Positions 19,969 to 29,135 of a DNA stretch of 64,000 nt are shown in pieces (positions within the stretch are counted from its first letter, which is position 1; the number at the start of each line of letters is the position of its first letter). The notes below the pieces were generated by a model. The model was not told the origin of the DNA. It made no database searches and was given only the letters and a program-made list of their open reading frames with translations. The DNA is from Paracoccus saliphilus. GTDB taxonomy: Bacteria > Pseudomonadota > Alphaproteobacteria > Rhodobacterales > Rhodobacteraceae. Made by a program: the position numbers and the translations under genes. The stretch covers positions 310,001 through 374,000 of the forward strand of contig QKYL01000001.1 in the NCBI GenBank assembly GCA_003255745.1. Direction: 5' to 3'.

Positions 19969-20952
19969 ATGCCATCGATCTTTCGTGTTTCCAAGACCCG
20001 CGGCCTTGCCCTGTCAGGCGCGCTTGCGACGCTGCTGACGATGCCGGCGCTGGCCGCGCCCCAGGGCATGTCCTGCGGCCCGATGTCGGGCCCGTCGCGC
20101 CTGACGGTCACCGGCGAAGGCCAGTCGCGCATCGCCCCCGATATCGCCACGGTGCAGCTGGGCGTGACCAGCCAAGCCGAGAGCGCGGCCGCGGCGATGG
20201 AGCAGACCTCGCAGCAGCAGCAGGCGGTAATCGACGCGCTGACCGGCGCGGGAATCGACGCCGCGCAGATCCAGACTGCGGGTCTGAACCTCAATCCGCT
20301 GATGCGCTATGGCGAGGGTCAGGCGCCCGAGGTGACCGGCTATCAGGCCAGCAACCTGGTCAGCGTGCGTGTGTCGGACCTGGCCCGGTTGGGCGAGGTC
20401 CTGGACGCCATCGTCACGGCCGGCGCAAACGAGATTAGTGGCATCACCTTCAGCCGCGAAGATGGCGCCGAGGCGCTGGACGAAGCGCGGCGTACGGCGG
20501 TTGCCGATGCGCGCCGCAAGGCCGAGGTCCTGGCCGAAGCCGCCGGGCTGACGCTTGGCCCGGTCATGACGCTGCGCGACCAGCAGACCGGCGGCGGCGG
20601 GCCGCAGCCCCTGATGCGGATGGAAGCCGCAATGGCCGATTCCGTGCCGGTGCAGGCGGGCGAGATGGAGATGACTGCTCTGGTCGAGATCGAATACGCC
20701 CTGAGCGGCGACGCGGCCTGTGCGCCCAGGATGGGTGGGTACCATCATGGCCAGGCGGGTGGGCGCAAAGGCGGCCACGGCATGGGAATGGGCATGAGGC
20801 ACGGTTCCCCCGATGCCCCGGCGCAGGAAGCCCCGGTGGGCAAGGCCGCGCCCGAGGTGGTGCCGCCGATGCCCGGCGACGGTGCCCCGGCCCCCGACGA
20901 ACCCATCGTGCCCGGCATCGTGGAGCCGCTGCCCACGGCTCCGTCCAACTGA
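19969..20952 (+). CDS. SIMPL (DUF541) domain periplasmic protein
   Basis: A 327-residue exported protein: signal peptide ending near residue 29 (MPALAA), then the SIMPL/DUF541 domain starting LTVTGEGQSRIAPDIATVQLGV and ending around residue 245 in MEMTALVEIEYAL. The last 80 residues are Gly/Pro/Met-rich, with HHG and HGMGMGMRHG runs that could bind metal, and look disordered. AAAGGA lies upstream of the ATG. Relatives (E. coli YggE, BP26) are linked to oxidative stress; the role here is unproven. Confidence 0.82.
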   Translation: MPSIFRVSKTRGLALSGALATLLTMPALAAPQGMSCGPMSGPSRLTVTGEGQSRIAPDIATVQLGVTSQAESAAAAMEQTSQQQQAVIDALTGAGIDAAQIQTAGLNLNPLMRYGEGQAPEVTGYQASNLVSVRVSDLARLGEVLDAIVTAGANEISGITFSREDGAEALDEARRTAVADARRKAEVLAEAAGLTLGPVMTLRDQQTGGGGPQPLMRMEAAMADSVPVQAGEMEMTALVEIEYALSGDAACAPRMGGYHHGQAGGRKGGHGMGMGMRHGSPDAPAQEAPVGKAAPEVVPPMPGDGAPAPDEPIVPGIVEPLPTAPSN

Positions 20953-20960
20953 TCGCGTCC

Positions 20961-20982
20961 GGGGGTCCGTCGCCGGACCCCC
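20961..20982. terminator. hairpin between convergent genes
   Basis: A 9-bp stem GGGGGTCCG/CGGACCCCC with a 4-base loop lies between the stop of the SIMPL gene and the stop of metY. Without a clear T tract it is a likely but not certain terminator. Confidence 0.6.
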
Positions 20983-20998
20983 GCCACATCTCTGGGCC

Positions 20999-22285
20999 TC
21001 AGGCCGTGGCCTGGGCCAGCGCCTGATCCAGGTCGGCGATCAGGTCCGCGGCATCCTCGATGCCCACGGACAGGCGCACCACCTCGGGTCCGGCGCCGGC
21101 GGCGCGCTGCTGGTCCTCGGTCAGTTGGCGGTGCGTGGTCGAGGCCGAATGGATCACCAGCGATCGCGCGTCGCCCAGGTTCGCCACATGGCTGAACAGC
21201 TTCAGCGCATCGACCAGCTTGACCGCCGCCTGATACCCGCCCTTGATCGCGAAGGTGAACAGCGCGCCCGCACCCTTGGGGTAAAGCCGCTTGGCCGTGG
21301 CGTTCCAAGGAGAGCTGTCCAGCCCGGCATAGGTGACCTTTTCCACGCGCGGGTCCTGTTCCAGCCAGGCCGCGACCCGGGTGGCATTCTCGACATGGCG
21401 CTGCATCCGCAGGCCAAGCGTCTCGATCCCCATCAGCGTGTAATGGGCACCCTGCGGGTTCATGGTCATGCCCAGGTCGCGCAGGCCCACCGCGATGCCG
21501 TGGAAGGTAAAGGCCATGTTGCCGAAGGTCTGGTGGAAGACCATGCCGTGATAGGCCGGTTCGGGGGCCGACAGGCTGGGGAACTTGTCGCTGGCCGACC
21601 AGTCGAACGTACCGCTGTCCACGACGACCCCGCCGGTGACGGTGCCGTTGCCGGTCATGTATTTCGTCAGGCTGTGCACCACCAGCGTCGCGCCCATCTC
21701 GATCGGGCGGCACAGGTAGGGGGTGGCCAGCGTGTTGTCGACGATCAGGGGCAGGCCAGCCGCATCGGCGACAGCCGCGACGGCCGGAATGTCCGTCACA
21801 TGGCCGCCCGGATTGCTGATCGATTCGCAGAAGATCGCGCGGGTGTCGTCGTCGATGGCGGCGCGCAGTGCCTCGGGGTCGTCGAAGTCCACGAACTTGG
21901 CCGACCAGCCGAACCGGCGGATCGTGTGGCTGAACTGGGTCACCGTGCCGCCATAAAGGCGGGTGGAGGCCACCACGTTGCGCCCCGGCGCCATCAGCGG
22001 GAACAGTGCCAGGATCTGCGCCGCGTGGCCGGATGAACAGCAGACCGCGCCCGCGCCCCCTTCCAGCGCCGCCACCCGCGACTGCAGCGCGGAAACGGTC
22101 GGGTTGGTCAGCCGCGAATAGATGTAGCCGACCTCCTGCAGGTTGAAGAGCCGCGCGGCGTGATCGGCGTCGCGGAACGCATAGGCGGTGGTCTGATAGA
22201 TCGGCACCTGCCGCGCACCCGTTGCCGGATCGGCCGCGGCACCCGCATGGATGGCCTGCGTGTCGAAAGCCCGTTGGTCGCTCAT
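20999..22285 (-). CDS. metY: O-acetylhomoserine sulfhydrylase (MetY-type)
   Basis: PLP enzyme that makes homocysteine from O-acetylhomoserine and sulfide, giving direct entry to methionine. The 428 residues match the Cys/Met metabolism PLP family, with YSRLTNPTVSALQSRVAALE, the PLP lysine in HSLTKYMTG, and the C-terminal VIHSASTTHRQL. Length and the FDTQAIHAG start fit MetY rather than MetB or MetZ. GGGAGG precedes the ATG. It stands alone. The homoserine dehydrogenase gene at 34.6-35.9 kb supplies the same pathway but is not linked. A cysteine-synthase side activity is possible. Confidence 0.9.
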   Translation of the reverse strand: MSDQRAFDTQAIHAGAAADPATGARQVPIYQTTAYAFRDADHAARLFNLQEVGYIYSRLTNPTVSALQSRVAALEGGAGAVCCSSGHAAQILALFPLMAPGRNVVASTRLYGGTVTQFSHTIRRFGWSAKFVDFDDPEALRAAIDDDTRAIFCESISNPGGHVTDIPAVAAVADAAGLPLIVDNTLATPYLCRPIEMGATLVVHSLTKYMTGNGTVTGGVVVDSGTFDWSASDKFPSLSAPEPAYHGMVFHQTFGNMAFTFHGIAVGLRDLGMTMNPQGAHYTLMGIETLGLRMQRHVENATRVAAWLEQDPRVEKVTYAGLDSSPWNATAKRLYPKGAGALFTFAIKGGYQAAVKLVDALKLFSHVANLGDARSLVIHSASTTHRQLTEDQQRAAGAGPEVVRLSVGIEDAADLIADLDQALAQATA

Positions 22286-22376
22286 TCAATCCTCCCTTGA
22301 TTTTGGCGCAGCCTATCCGCCGCGGGGCCGCCCCGGCAACGAGGAATGATCCTGCCGCCGGTTCCTGCTGGCGGCC

Positions 22377-23219
22377 TTACCGCCCTTGCCGGCGCGCCAT
22401 GAAGGCCAGCTTTTCGAACAGCGCCACATCCTGTTCGTTCTTCAGCAGGGCGCCGTGCAGGCGGGGCAGCATCGTCGCGGGATCGCGCTTCAGATCCTCG
22501 GGTGCCAGGTCCTCGGCCAGGATCAGCTTCAGCCAGTCCAGGAACTCGCTGGTCGAGGGCTTTTTCTTCAGCCCCGGCGCCTCGCGCAGCGACACGAACT
22601 GCGACAGCGCCTCATCCAGCAGGCGCGGCTTCAGGCCAGGGTAATGGACCTCCACGATCGCCTTCAGCGTCTCGGGATCGGGAAAACGGATATAGTGGAA
22701 GAAGCAGCGGCGCAGGAAGGCGTCCGGCAGTTCCTTTTCGTTGTTTGAGGTGATGATCACGACGGGCCGGTGCGCCGCGCGGATGGTTTTTCCCGTTTCG
22801 TAAACATGGAACTCCATCCGGTCCAGTTCCTGCAGCAGGTCGTTGGGAAACTCGATATCCGCCTTGTCGACCTCGTCGATCAGCAGGACGACCTTGCCCG
22901 GCGCCTCGAAGGCTTGCCACAGCTTGCCCTTGCGAATGTAGTTGCCGACATCGTGAACCCGCGCATCGCCCAATTGGCTGTCGCGTAGGCGGCTGACGGC
23001 ATCATATTCGTAAAGCCCCTGCTGCGCCTTGGTTGTCGATTTTACATGCCATTCGATGATGGGCATTCCCAGGCTGGCCGCAACCTGCCGGGCCAGTTCG
23101 GTCTTGCCGGTGCCTGGCTCTCCCTTGACCAGCAGCGGGCGTTCCAGCGTGACGGCCGCGTTGACCGCCACGGCAAGGTCAGGGGGCGCGACATAGCGGT
23201 CGGTGCCGGTGAACTGCAT
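22377..23219 (-). CDS. MoxR family AAA+ ATPase
   Basis: A 280-residue AAA+ ATPase. Walker A GEPGTGKTE lies near residue 32, Walker B VVLLIDEVDKAD near 108, sensor-1 region VIITSNNEKELPDAF with the arginine finger RRCFFHYIRFP, and a C-terminal lid. MoxR proteins usually act as chaperones that mature or insert metal into a partner, often a von Willebrand factor A protein encoded alongside. Here the usual VWA partner (CoxE-like) is not next to it: the gene upstream is divergent dksA and the gene downstream is metY. The ATG at 23219 has a strong AAGGAG. The specific target is unknown. Confidence 0.88.
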   Translation of the reverse strand: MQFTGTDRYVAPPDLAVAVNAAVTLERPLLVKGEPGTGKTELARQVAASLGMPIIEWHVKSTTKAQQGLYEYDAVSRLRDSQLGDARVHDVGNYIRKGKLWQAFEAPGKVVLLIDEVDKADIEFPNDLLQELDRMEFHVYETGKTIRAAHRPVVIITSNNEKELPDAFLRRCFFHYIRFPDPETLKAIVEVHYPGLKPRLLDEALSQFVSLREAPGLKKKPSTSEFLDWLKLILAEDLAPEDLKRDPATMLPRLHGALLKNEQDVALFEKLAFMARRQGR

Positions 23220-23392
23220 GGAAACTCTCCTTTTGCGTGAGGCGCTTGGCGCGATCTGCCCTGACGGTGGCAGCATCTTGCAGATAACGCATAATTAGCC
23301 CCGTCAACCCTAGTGACAAGCAGCACGTCATACTTTATGCGGGCCGGCAAGGTGCCGGAATTTTTGCTCCGCCCGGCGCCGCCGGAGGACGT

Positions 23393-23815
23393 ATGAAAGC
23401 CCAGACCTTCCTTCCCCAGGATTACCGTCCCGCCGAGGACGAACCCTTCATGAACGAGCGTCAGCTCGAATATTTCCGCCGGAAGCTGGAGGCCTGGAAA
23501 CAGGAACTGCTGGACCAGTCGGCCGAGACGCTGGAGGGGCTGCAGGACAGCGCCCGCAGCGTGCCCGACCTGGCCGATCGCGCCAGCGAGGAAACCGACC
23601 GTGCGCTGGAACTGCGCACCCGCGATCGCCAGCGTAAGCTGGTCAGCAAGATCGACGCCGCGCTGCGCCGGATCGAAACCGGCGAATACGGTTATTGCGA
23701 GATGACCGGAGAGCCGATCAGCCTGCGCCGTCTGGATGCCCGTCCCATCGCCACGATGACCCTGGAAGCCCAGGAGCGGCACGAGCGCAAGGAACGCGTT
23801 CACCGCGACGACTGA
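23393..23815 (+). CDS. dksA: DksA-type RNA polymerase-binding regulator, zinc cysteines mostly lost
   Basis: Binds the secondary channel of RNA polymerase and, with ppGpp, retunes transcription at starvation. The 140 residues have a long coiled coil (about 22-95) with the conserved acidic tip D59-x-x-D62-x-A64, then the globular zinc-finger region, where only C102 remains (GYCEMTGEPISLRRLDARP). The other three cysteine positions are T, R and A-type residues, as in other Rhodobacteraceae and Caulobacter-type DksA. GGAGG precedes the ATG. A typical terminator follows. Confidence 0.9.
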   Translation: MKAQTFLPQDYRPAEDEPFMNERQLEYFRRKLEAWKQELLDQSAETLEGLQDSARSVPDLADRASEETDRALELRTRDRQRKLVSKIDAALRRIETGEYGYCEMTGEPISLRRLDARPIATMTLEAQERHERKERVHRDD

Positions 23816-23835
23816 GGCCGCGAACATGTGCCGGG

Positions 23836-23866
23836 CCCTGCCGATGATCCGTCAGCGGGGTTTTTT
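23836..23866 (+). terminator. dksA terminator
   Basis: An imperfect GC-rich stem (23836-23845 pairing with 23851-23860, with one mismatch and two G-T pairs) is directly followed by six T residues at 23861-23866. It is 20 bases past the dksA stop. Confidence 0.65.
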
Positions 23867-23887
23867 CATGCCCGCGAAAGGAAGATC

Positions 23888-25018
23888 ATGGCCGCTGCGC
23901 TGATGGACCGCCCCGTGGTCGTGGTCGGTGCCGGGATCGGCGGGTTGACGGCGGCGCTGGCGCTGGCGCGGCGGGGTGCCGCTGTGACCGTGCTGGAGCG
24001 CGCTGCCGAACTCTCCGAGGTGGGCGCGGGCATCCAGTTGTCCGCCAATTCGGTGCGGGTGCTGGAGGCGCTTGGCTTGTCAGATGCGATGGACCAGTGC
24101 AGCCTGCGGAACCGTGCTGTCCATCTGCGCGATGCCTCGGGTGCCTCGGTCCTGCGCATGGACCTGCTGGCGCACCGACCACAGGCCCGATTTCTGCTGA
24201 TCCACCGCGCGCGTCTGATCGCGGTGCTGGCCCAGGCCGCGACGGCGGCCGGCGTGCGGATCTTGACGGGGCAGGATGTGACCGCGCCCCCCGATGCACC
24301 GCTCGTGATCGGCGCGGACGGTCTGAAAAGCCGCATCCGGGCCGCCCTGAACGGGCAGGAGGTTCCCTTTTTCACCGGCCAGACCGCTTGGCGCGCGTTG
24401 ATCGCCGAAGACGCGGCAGCCCAGCCCGAGGCGCAGGTCTTCATGGGGCGCGACCGGCACCTGGTCAGTTATCCGCTGGCGGTTGGACTTCGCAACATCG
24501 TGGCCGTGCAGGAACGGCGCGACTGGCAGGACGAGGGTTGGTCCCATCCTGACGATCCCGCCAACCTGCAAGCCGCCTTTGCCGGTTTCGGAGGGCCGGT
24601 GCCCGGCTGGTTGTCGGCCGTGAGGCAGGTCAATGTCTGGGGGCTGTTCCGCCATCAAGTCGCCGCCCGCTGGCATGACAACCGGTGCGCGATTCTGGGG
24701 GATGCTGCGCATCCGACGCTGCCCTTTCTGGCGCAGGGTGCGGGCATGGCCGTCGAGGATGCTTGGGTGTTGGCCGCCTGCCTGGATGCCGATGGTGATC
24801 AGGCGGCGGCTCTGGCCCGCTATCAGGCCGCGCGCCAGCCGCGCGTGACGCGCATCGTCGAGGCCGCCAATGCCAATGCCCGCAACTATCACTTGGGCGG
24901 CCTTAAGCGTGTGGTGGGACACGGGGTGCTGCGGCTGGCGGGGCGCGTGGCGCCGTCGTTCATGCCGGGCCGGTTCGATTGGCTCTATGACCACGATCCG
25001 GTGGCGCAGCACCCCTGA
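23888..25018 (+). CDS. FAD-dependent monooxygenase (UbiH/salicylate hydroxylase-like)
   Basis: A 376-residue group A flavoprotein. The N-terminal dinucleotide fold VVVGAGIGGLTAALALARRG binds FAD, IGADGLKSRIR is the DG motif that touches FAD and NAD(P)H, and GDAAHPTLPFLAQGAGMAVEDA is the GD motif. This family hydroxylates aromatic rings, and the sequence most resembles 6-hydroxynicotinate/salicylate-type hydroxylases, but neighbours (dksA, glmM) give no pathway context, so the substrate is unknown. AAAGGAAG precedes the ATG. Confidence 0.82.
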   Translation: MAAALMDRPVVVVGAGIGGLTAALALARRGAAVTVLERAAELSEVGAGIQLSANSVRVLEALGLSDAMDQCSLRNRAVHLRDASGASVLRMDLLAHRPQARFLLIHRARLIAVLAQAATAAGVRILTGQDVTAPPDAPLVIGADGLKSRIRAALNGQEVPFFTGQTAWRALIAEDAAAQPEAQVFMGRDRHLVSYPLAVGLRNIVAVQERRDWQDEGWSHPDDPANLQAAFAGFGGPVPGWLSAVRQVNVWGLFRHQVAARWHDNRCAILGDAAHPTLPFLAQGAGMAVEDAWVLAACLDADGDQAAALARYQAARQPRVTRIVEAANANARNYHLGGLKRVVGHGVLRLAGRVAPSFMPGRFDWLYDHDPVAQHP

Positions 25019-25024
25019 GCTGGA

Positions 25025-26368
25025 TCAGCCGGCCGCAGTCACTGCATCGACGATGCCGTCCACCACTTCGCGCAAGACCGTCTCGTCCTCGGCTTCGGCC
25101 ATGACGCGGATCAGCGGCTCGGTTCCCGATTTGCGGATCAGGACGCGGCCGTTTCCGGCCAGCCTTTGCTCGGCCGCTGCGATGATGCGGCGCACTGGTT
25201 CCGCCGCCAGGGGATCTGCGCCGACCGCATAACGGACATTCTTCAACATCTGAGGCACGGGTTCGAACTGGCTGACCAGTTCGCTGGCCGGGGTGCCGGT
25301 TTCAGCCATGGCGCCCAGGACCTGCATCGCGGCCACCAGCCCGTCGCCGGTGGTGGCATAGTCGGTCATCACTATGTGGCCGGACTGCTCTCCGCCCAGG
25401 TTGAACCCGCCCTCGCGCATCCGCTCGACGACATAGCGATCGCCGACCTGCGTGCGCTCCAGCCGAAGTCCGCGACCGGACAGGAAATGCTCCAGCCCCA
25501 GATTCGACATGACGGTCGCCACCAGCGCGCCGCCCGACAAACGGCCCTGTTTGGCCCACCGTCCAGCCAGCAGGGCCATGATCTGGTCGCCATCGGCCAC
25601 GCGGCCCGTCTGGTCCACAATTACCACGCGGTCGGCATCGCCGTCCAGGCTGATGCCCAGGTGGGCGCCGTGTTCACGTACGGCGGCAACGCAGGCCTGG
25701 GGGTGGGTGCTGCCAACGCCGTCGTTGATATTCGATCCGTCCGGCTTGACCCCCAAGGGGATCACGTCCGCGCCCAGTTCCCATAGCACGTCAGGGGCGG
25801 CGCGGTATGCCGCGCCATGGGCGCAGTCCAGCACGACCTTAAGCCCGTCCAGCCGCAGCCCGGCGGGCAGGGTGGTCTTTGCATATTCCATGTATCGCCC
25901 GCGCCCGTCATCCACGCGACGTGCACGCCCGATGTTCTGGGGCTGCGCAGGCTCGATCTCTGCCGCGACAATGGCCTCGATCTCGGCCTCGGCATCGTCG
26001 GACAGCTTGAAGCCGTCGGGACCAAAGAACTTGATGCCGTTGTCCTCGGCCGGGTTATGGCTGGCCGAGATCATGATCCCAAGATCGGCGCGCATGGACC
26101 GTGTCAGGAACCCCACCGCCGGCGTAGGCACGGGACCCAGCAGCAGAACGTTCATGCCCGTGCTGGTCAGGCCCGCCGTCAGCGCGTTTTCCAGCATGTA
26201 GCCCGACAGGCGGGTGTCCTTGCCGATCACGACGCGATGGCGGTTGCGCCCGTCGCGGCGGAAATAGCGTCCGGCCGCCGCCCCAAGGCGCAGCGCCATC
26301 TCGGCGGTCATGGGATGGCTGTTGGCGCGTCCGCGCACGCCGTCGGTGCCGAAAAGCTTCCTGGTCAT
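25025..26368 (-). CDS. glmM: phosphoglucosamine mutase
   Basis: Interconverts glucosamine-6-phosphate and glucosamine-1-phosphate for peptidoglycan and LPS precursors. The 447 residues have the start [13 protein letters not shown], the phosphoserine loop [14 protein letters not shown] (catalytic serine in SASHNP), the metal loop DGDADR, the sugar loop GGEQSGH and the C-terminal phosphate loop [12 protein letters not shown]. The ATG overlaps the folP stop as ATGA, so it is coupled to folB-folP. This folP-glmM pairing is widely conserved in bacteria. Confidence 0.97.
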   Translation of the reverse strand: MTRKLFGTDGVRGRANSHPMTAEMALRLGAAAGRYFRRDGRNRHRVVIGKDTRLSGYMLENALTAGLTSTGMNVLLLGPVPTPAVGFLTRSMRADLGIMISASHNPAEDNGIKFFGPDGFKLSDDAEAEIEAIVAAEIEPAQPQNIGRARRVDDGRGRYMEYAKTTLPAGLRLDGLKVVLDCAHGAAYRAAPDVLWELGADVIPLGVKPDGSNINDGVGSTHPQACVAAVREHGAHLGISLDGDADRVVIVDQTGRVADGDQIMALLAGRWAKQGRLSGGALVATVMSNLGLEHFLSGRGLRLERTQVGDRYVVERMREGGFNLGGEQSGHIVMTDYATTGDGLVAAMQVLGAMAETGTPASELVSQFEPVPQMLKNVRYAVGADPLAAEPVRRIIAAAEQRLAGNGRVLIRKSGTEPLIRVMAEAEDETVLREVVDGIVDAVTAAG

Positions 26369-27357
26369 GTCCCCGTCTTTCCGTCTTTGTTGAGGGCGGC
26401 GATCAGGCGCAGTCCCTGTGCGTGTTCCGCGACATCATGGACGCGGTGGATCTGGACCCCCTGACCCACGGCGGCCACCGTCAGCGCCAGCGTTCCTGCG
26501 ACCCGGTCCGCCGGCAGCGCCGCGCCGCTGATATTGCCGACAAAGCGCTTGCGCGATACGCCCAGAAGGATCGCGCAGCCCAACCCGTGATACAGCGAGA
26601 TGCGTCGCAGGATTGCCAAGTTATGCGCCTCGGTCTTGCCGAAGCCTATTCCCGGGTCGATCACGATGCGGTCAACGGGAATGCCGGCCGCGACGGCGCG
26701 CGCAACCCGAGATTCCAATGCGTCGTAGACATCCAGCAGCACGTCGTCATAACGCGGATCGACCTGCATGGTGTCGGGCAGACCTTGAGCATGCATCAGG
26801 CAGACCGGCACCCCCGCCTGCGCCACCGTGCCGGGCAGGTCGGGATCAAAGTCAAAGCCCGACACATCGTTGACCATTCCGGCGCCGGCCTGCAGGGCAG
26901 CGCACGCCACCGTTGCCTTGCGCGTATCCACCGAAACAGGCGCGACCGCGGCACCTGCCGTGATGACGGGAAGGATGCGGGCAATTTCCTCTGCAGCGGG
27001 AACCTCGGCAGCGCCGGGGCGGGTCGATTCCCCGCCGATGTCCAGAATGTCGGCCCCTGCCGCCACCAGGCGCCGGCTCTGCTCGGCCGGATCATAGCTG
27101 CCGCCGTCCGAGAAGCTGTCGGGCGTCGCATTCACGATGCCCATCACGCGCGGCCGGTCCATCGTCAGGCCCAGCAGATCGACACGCGGGCGCGTCAGCG
27201 CGGACAGCACATCGTCAGGGGCGGTGTCGACGATGACCGGATCCTGGCCACGCTGCAACCGCTCGAACTGGCTGAAGCCGGTCCAGCCGCCGGCCAGTTG
27301 CCAGCGGCCGCCATGGCCCTGCGGAATTGGCCGGAAATAAGGGCGGTCACGCGACAT
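26365..27357 (-). CDS. folP: dihydropteroate synthase
   Basis: Condenses pABA with the pterin pyrophosphate in folate synthesis; target of sulfonamides. The TIM-barrel core starts at [18 protein letters not shown], has the [13 protein letters not shown] loop and ends near [12 protein letters not shown] (the R-x-H motif). It is preceded by about 65 residues not found in E. coli FolP. The ATG at 27357 gives 330 residues. Its ribosome site is poor, so the true start may be further in, but the extension is in frame, GC-biased like coding sequence and common in related genera. Between folB and glmM. Confidence 0.93.
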   Translation of the reverse strand: MSRDRPYFRPIPQGHGGRWQLAGGWTGFSQFERLQRGQDPVIVDTAPDDVLSALTRPRVDLLGLTMDRPRVMGIVNATPDSFSDGGSYDPAEQSRRLVAAGADILDIGGESTRPGAAEVPAAEEIARILPVITAGAAVAPVSVDTRKATVACAALQAGAGMVNDVSGFDFDPDLPGTVAQAGVPVCLMHAQGLPDTMQVDPRYDDVLLDVYDALESRVARAVAAGIPVDRIVIDPGIGFGKTEAHNLAILRRISLYHGLGCAILLGVSRKRFVGNISGAALPADRVAGTLALTVAAVGQGVQIHRVHDVAEHAQGLRLIAALNKDGKTGT

Positions 27358-27371
27358 CGGGGCGAGCAGGG

Positions 27372-28172
27372 TCAGGCCGGCACAAGCCGGCCGACGAGCA
27401 GATCCGACCCCGCCGGCGCCACAGGCAGAACCGCATCGGGAGCCAGGACAAAGTCGATCCGGCGCGCGCCAAAGCGGCCCGCCAGCCAGAAGCCAAGGGA
27501 TTGCGGCGTGTCGCCCGCGTCGGGTGCATCGGCGGCCAGCCGCGCGGGGGCCCATACGACGGGCTGGCGCATCTGGGCGGCGGCTTCCAGTTCGGTACGG
27601 GTTTCGGCGATCTCGATTCCAAGACGGCCGGCCAGCGCCCAGGCCGCCTGGTCCAGCGCCAGAAGTTTGATGCGGCGGGCGTCGCCGCCTTGGGGCAGGG
27701 GCAGATTAAGGGCCTGTGGTACCAGGATAACGGCGCCCTCCGGTGCAATGGCGCCGGCGGCATCGACCTGAACTGCCACGGGCGCCTGCACGCCGGTTGC
27801 CTCGACGCGCCCGCGATGGCGGGTGATGGAAACGCCCAAGGCGCCGGGTCCGCGATCCAGTTTTTCGACCGTGACCTCGACCCGGGCGGCGCGCGGATGC
27901 ACAAGAACCTCGGCCGCGATCTTTTCGGCCAGCGTCTCGACGAGGTTGTAACGCTGGTCGGCCAGGGCCACGTCCACGGCCTGCGTCAGCACGTCATAGG
28001 ACAACACCTCGTCCACATGGTCGTCAGCGCCCGAGATGCTGTCGCGCAAGTCGACCACCACGTTGAAGCGAAGGCGCTGCTTGGTGCCCCGCTCGGACTG
28101 AAAGGCGCCGATCTCGACCGAAAGGACGTGGTCGCGCAGAAATATACGGTCAGGATGTTCCATACCCGCCAT
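27372..28172 (-). CDS. folB: dihydroneopterin aldolase with C-terminal extension
   Basis: Cleaves dihydroneopterin in folate synthesis. Residues 5-120 are a normal FolB domain (IFLRDHVLSVEIGAFQSERG, the SYDVL segment with the conserved Y/D, and the YNLVETLAEKIA helix). About 145 further residues follow, with a GVQAPVAVQV to LLVGRLVPA segment of unknown fold. The two possible starts are ATG 28172 and ATG 28163; neither has a strong ribosome site. It is 14 bases upstream of folP. The same extension occurs in other Rhodobacteraceae as far as I recall, so a lineage-specific domain is likely. Confidence 0.85.
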   Translation of the reverse strand: MAGMEHPDRIFLRDHVLSVEIGAFQSERGTKQRLRFNVVVDLRDSISGADDHVDEVLSYDVLTQAVDVALADQRYNLVETLAEKIAAEVLVHPRAARVEVTVEKLDRGPGALGVSITRHRGRVEATGVQAPVAVQVDAAGAIAPEGAVILVPQALNLPLPQGGDARRIKLLALDQAAWALAGRLGIEIAETRTELEAAAQMRQPVVWAPARLAADAPDAGDTPQSLGFWLAGRFGARRIDFVLAPDAVLPVAPAGSDLLVGRLVPA

Positions 28173-28216
28173 TCACAGGAAAACGGCGTCCTCGGCAAGC
28201 CCCCTGCGCAGCGGGC

Positions 28217-28867
28217 CTAGTTGGAGGCGACGCGCTGGTTGGTGCGGTAAAAGATGTGGCGGCCGATCTGGACCGTGCGCTGAAACCGGTGCGACCAGGC
28301 GGGGCGCACGGCCGGGGTGTGGAAATAGGTGGCGCCTCCGGTCAGCTGCCGCGGCGCCCCCGACAGTGCGTCCTGCGCAATGGCCTTGGCGCGCAGATAG
28401 GCCGCCTTGTTGCGGATCGGCTTGGCCCCGCCGATCGTGTAGCTGAACTGGCTGGGCTGGTTGATGACGCCGCAGACGGTCTTCGGGAACGCGCGGCTGT
28501 CGACGCGATTCAGAATCACTTCGGCAACAGCATGCTGGCCCTGAACACCTTCGCCGCGCGCCTCGTGATAAAGCGCCTCGGACAGGCATTCCAGATCCTG
28601 CTGGGAATACCGCGTGTTAGTGCTGGCCAGATGCAGCTGCGCAACCGGCTCATCGGGTGAAAGTTCCACCTTCACAGGTTCGGCATCCGTGTATAGAAGC
28701 GGCGTCGGGCGGGGCGCATTCGCCGCCGCCGTCAGGGTGCCGAACATGCCAGCGTTGGACGTAAACAGCGAACCGTTGCCCCCGGCAGCGGCAGTTGAGG
28801 TCATCAGGGGCAAGGCAGTGGCAGCACAAAGACAGGCGTGCGCCAGCCGGTAAGGCAGCTTGGGCAT
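28217..28867 (-). CDS. SleB-type cell wall hydrolase
   Basis: A secreted 216-residue protein. The signal peptide (about residues 1-27, ending STAAAG) precedes a linker, and the C-terminal 130 residues form a Hydrolase_2/SleB domain: ECLSEALYHEARGEG carries the catalytic glutamate, followed by QHAVAEVILNRVDSRAFP and ATYFHTPAVRPAW. It probably acts as a lytic transglycosylase on peptidoglycan. The start at 28867 has AGGAC upstream. Its stop lies 44 bases upstream of folB, so it may be first gene of folB-folP-glmM transcription. Confidence 0.86.
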   Translation of the reverse strand: MPKLPYRLAHACLCAATALPLMTSTAAAGGNGSLFTSNAGMFGTLTAAANAPRPTPLLYTDAEPVKVELSPDEPVAQLHLASTNTRYSQQDLECLSEALYHEARGEGVQGQHAVAEVILNRVDSRAFPKTVCGVINQPSQFSYTIGGAKPIRNKAAYLRAKAIAQDALSGAPRQLTGGATYFHTPAVRPAWSHRFQRTVQIGRHIFYRTNQRVASN

Positions 28868-29135
28868 GGACAGTCCTATAAATGTCACCCGTTGAAGGGG
28901 CGTTAACGCGACGGGCACAGAAGCAGACCGCCCTGCCGCAACTCTGCCGATTGGTTAGATTTGTGCGACCGCCTCACGCCACCCCACTTGCGCGTGAGAT
29001 CCCTGTGAGGCCCGAAAACCGGCAAAATGCGCAAAAAACCGCTGCCGCGTCATCGGGATTCCGGCATGATTCGGCGCAACGGCCGGTATCCGCCGATGGG
29101 TGCAGGTCGCACGAAAGCAACCTGAAATTGAAAGG

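Noticed and set aside
28868..29135. 268-base gap between the SleB-type hydrolase and the PPDK-family gene
   Set aside because: Considered as a small RNA or riboswitch, but no stable hairpin set, conserved riboswitch core or open frame with a ribosome site was found; it is probably just promoter region for the hydrolase.
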